A stretch of DNA of 7,801 nt. It comes from an uncultured Eubacteriales bacterium (lineage in GTDB: Bacteria; Bacillota; Clostridia; Lachnospirales; Bianqueaceae). The notes under the pieces were generated by a model. The model was not told where the DNA came from. It did not search any database and worked only from the letters and a program-made list of their open reading frames with translations. The position numbers were made by a program, and so were the translations under genes. This document shows, piece by piece, positions 6,269 to 7,801 of the stretch. Every line of letters begins with the position of its first letter. The stretch's first letter is position 1. Location of the stretch: positions 1 through 7,801 of the forward strand of contig CABUPM010000095.1 in the NCBI GenBank assembly GCA_902493345.1, given 5' to 3'.

Positions 6269-6748
6269 TTATTGTGTCGAAGCATTCGCTTCCGTTACGC
6301 AGTCAATGGTCAGAACAACAGCCAACGCGACGATTTCATCCTTGGGATCCGCAATATCGAGTTCATAGCTGTCTCCCCATGTCATCCATTCCTTCTGGAT
6401 CGACACGATGGTGTTGCCATTTTTCTGAATCTCATATTCGTGCGCCATGAATTTGCCTTCGATCTCCCACCCGAGCCCCTCTATGCTGTAGCGCGGGAAT
6501 AAGAAGGAAAATTCTTTTTTGATCTCCGCGACCTGCTCATCGCCGCAGAAGACATAGTAGCGCGGCAAAAAGCTCCAGACCTCCTGTTTGATAAAAGCGA
6601 CCTCGTATCCGGTCATATCGTATACATGAAGCTTTTTCCCCCAGGTGAATACCTCGCCCTCGACATAGTATTTATCGCTGCCGTATTCATCCTTTACGGT
6701 AAACTTATCTCCCCATGTAAATACTTTTTCCTTGATATACAGTTTCAT
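6269..6748 (-). CDS. LURP-one-related (LOR/YxjI-type, tubby-fold) protein
   Basis: A 159-residue cytoplasmic protein. It shows the LOR pattern: MKLYIKEKVFTWGDKFTVKD (1-20), then YYVEGEVFTWGKKLHVYD (27-44), paired strands with FLPRYYV (60-66) and FLFPRYSI (82-89), and the end DEIVALAVVLTIDCV (137-151), the hydrophobic helix that threads the 12-stranded barrel in the tubby/phospholipid-scramblase-like fold. The T-W-G turn occurs three times (11-13, 35-37, 123-125), matching the barrel's internal repeat. Tubby-fold relatives bind membrane lipids or act as membrane-tethered regulators; bacterial LOR proteins have no proven function. The ATG at 6748 is chosen because AGGGGG (6755-6760) lies 6 bases upstream; the longer frame starting at 6781 runs into the preceding gene and lacks such a site. 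The preceding gene ends 13 bases upstream, so the two are co-transcribed. Confidence 0.87.
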   Translation of the reverse strand: MKLYIKEKVFTWGDKFTVKDEYGSDKYYVEGEVFTWGKKLHVYDMTGYEVAFIKQEVWSFLPRYYVFCGDEQVAEIKKEFSFLFPRYSIEGLGWEIEGKFMAHEYEIQKNGNTIVSIQKEWMTWGDSYELDIADPKDEIVALAVVLTIDCVTEANASTQ

Positions 6749-6761
6749 TGTGATCCCCCTT

Positions 6762-7121
6762 TTACTGGCGCTCAAATCCAAGGTATCTTGTGCCCTGGAA
6801 GGTCAGCTTACCATGGTCGCCCTCGATCAGCATCCCATACTCGCTTCCCTCTACTGTAAATTCCATGCGGTCGCCGCTCTCTACCTGGAAGGTAACGTAA
6901 TATGTAGTGAAATTATAGTACTGCGGATGTCCATTCATATCACCCTGATGGTGTCTGCTTATCTCCGTCCTTTTGGCAACGACTACCGCATCTACCGTTA
7001 ATCTTGGCGAATGATTATTCTTGTTCCACTGGCCAATCCCTCTTACCGCCGTAAAGATAAACATTCCGACCGCCAATGCGAATATGATGAAAAACATCAC
7101 GCCAAACATATCAAACCCCAT
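6762..7121 (-). CDS. DUF2500-domain membrane-anchored protein
   Basis: A 119-residue protein with one N-terminal membrane helix (about residues 7-27: VMFFIIFALAVGMFIFTAV) and a small beta-rich domain. VDAVVVAKRTEIS (43-55), TYYVTFQVESGDRMEFTV (73-90) and EYGMLIEGDHGKLTFQGTRY (94-113) are the signature of DUF2500 (PF10694). Family members are short membrane proteins of unknown role. The soluble domain has the look of an OB/SH3-like barrel, which is my inference. The ATG at 7121 is preceded by GGAGGG (7127-7132) at 5 bases. An upstream in-frame ATG at 7154 lies inside the hairpin that follows the flotillin gene and lacks a ribosome site. Its stop is 13 bases before the LURP-one-related gene, whose ribosome site starts almost at once. 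Confidence 0.86.
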   Translation of the reverse strand: MGFDMFGVMFFIIFALAVGMFIFTAVRGIGQWNKNNHSPRLTVDAVVVAKRTEISRHHQGDMNGHPQYYNFTTYYVTFQVESGDRMEFTVEGSEYGMLIEGDHGKLTFQGTRYLGFERQ

Positions 7122-7144
7122 ATTTACCCTCCGTTTTTTCAAAG

Positions 7145-7171
7145 CGGGGCCCACAACTATGGTGAGCCCCG
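7145..7171 (-). terminator. Hairpin after the flotillin gene: weak terminator or mRNA stabiliser
   Basis: On the minus strand CGGGGCTCAC (7162-7171) pairs with GTGGGCCCCG (7145-7154): a 10-base stem with one G-U pair and a 7-base loop. It is followed by CTTTG then six As, not by a real T-tract. It sits 10 bases after the flotillin stop. A full terminator is unlikely; partial attenuation or protection of the flotillin mRNA 3' end is more plausible, leaving the next three genes at lower expression. Confidence 0.55.
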
Positions 7172-7181
7172 TTTCATCTTG

Positions 7182-7801
7182 TTAATTCTTTTCAGGCTCT
7201 TCCTGCTCTACGGACGTCTCTTCCGACGGCTCAGCGGCCGCAGCGTTGGAACCCGCCGCCAACTTGCCGCCCAGGGCGCCCATAATCAGGCTCTTGACAT
7301 CGATGCCCATACCGGCACTGATTCCCTCTGTCACCTGCGTTGTACCATTGATAATGTCCGAAAGCAGCTTGGCACTGTTGCCCTCGCCATACATCGTAAT
7401 CTTATCCACTTTGCTGAGAGGTTCCGCAACATTCTTCGCGATCTCCGGCAGAGCGTTCATGATCATCTCGATCATCGCTGCCTCGCCGTACTTCTTCATG
7501 GCTTCCGCCTTTTTATCAATACCTTCCGCCTCAGCGATCGCCTTCAGACGAATGGACTCCGCTTCCGCCTCACCAACGGCACGGATACCTTCCGCTTCCC
7601 GCTGACGCTCAATCATCTTCGCTTCCGCTTCTTTGGTCCGGCGGAACAATTCCGCTTCCGCGGCCTGCTGCGCGGCATAACGCTCCGCGTCTGCCTTGGC
7701 GCGGATCTCTGCATCCAAGGTCTGCTTGGTCACTTCTACTTCTTTTTCTCTCAGTTCGGCCGTACGCTCTGCACGCGCGATATCGGCATTGGCCGAAGCA
7801 A
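7182..7801 (-). CDS. Flotillin family protein, C-terminal part
   Basis: About 205 codons of the C-terminal portion are present; the SPFH domain and any membrane anchor lie beyond base 7801. The visible part begins ASANADIARAERTAELREK. It continues as a long Glu/Ala-rich coiled coil (about the first 110 visible residues, with AEAE, EAEA and EAEG repeats), which is the defining flotillin segment. The block KITMYGEGNSAKLLSDIING (about 130-150 of the visible part) and the Gly/Ala-rich GMGIDVKSLIMGALGG follow, then an acidic low-complexity tail (SEETSVEQEEPEKN). Flotillins are oligomeric scaffolds on the inner face of the membrane that organise functional microdomains and affect fluidity; B. subtilis FloT (YuaG) is the model. 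An internal GTG at 7733 is not the start, because the frame and the family signature continue upstream of it to the window edge. It is the first visible gene of the leftward cluster and is separated from the next by 60 bases with a hairpin. Confidence 0.92.
   Translation of the reverse strand, partial: ASANADIARAERTAELREKEVEVTKQTLDAEIRAKADAERYAAQQAAEAELFRRTKEAEAKMIERQREAEGIRAVGEAEAESIRLKAIAEAEGIDKKAEAMKKYGEAAMIEMIMNALPEIAKNVAEPLSKVDKITMYGEGNSAKLLSDIINGTTQVTEGISAGMGIDVKSLIMGALGGKLAAGSNAAAAEPSEETSVEQEEPEKN

Overview
The window reads as part of the chromosome of an anaerobic gut-type clostridium (Lachnospiraceae or a near relative is my guess). This is inferred from the family content: a plant-type GH51 arabinofuranosidase, a MarR/MATE drug-efflux pair, a lipoprotein with a Cys/His cluster of a kind I associate with clostridia, and DUF975, LURP-one-type and DUF2500 proteins. 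Strong AGGAGG-type ribosome sites and sigma-A-like promoters agree. Most of the window has balanced to GC-leaning composition. One stretch, about 4984-5480, is clearly AT-rich. No tRNA, rRNA, CRISPR array, insertion sequence or integrase is visible, and no gap between genes exceeds 300 bases.

Left part (1-2136): the 5' end of a HAD-family phosphatase gene runs leftward off the window. It is divergent from a complete intracellular GH51 alpha-L-arabinofuranosidase gene running right. The 105 bases between them hold two back-to-back promoters whose -10 boxes overlap, flanked by a 16-base inverted repeat (13/16) centred on those boxes. A good intrinsic terminator follows the GH51 gene.

Middle part (2137-4040): a textbook promoter (TTGACT-17-TATAAT) drives a MarR-family repressor gene followed 22 bases later by a MATE transporter gene. 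This resembles the mepR-mepA arrangement of Staphylococcus aureus. A 6+2+6 inverted repeat sits exactly in the promoter spacer and is a natural candidate operator. The unit ends at a strong hairpin shared with the genes arriving from the other side.

Right part (4041-7801): six genes all run leftward. In transcription order they are a flotillin (N-terminus outside the window), a DUF2500 membrane protein, a LURP-one-related (tubby-fold) protein, a DUF975 membrane protein, an AT-rich unrecognised secreted protein of 134 residues, and a 308-residue lipoprotein. The first four look like a membrane-organisation or membrane-stress operon, with a hairpin after the flotillin that may reduce downstream expression. 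The last two form a tightly coupled exported pair with a possible promoter of its own. The combination of a flotillin scaffold with a lipid-associated tubby-fold protein and two poorly characterised membrane proteins is the most plausible under-described system here, but nothing in the sequence proves that the products act together.
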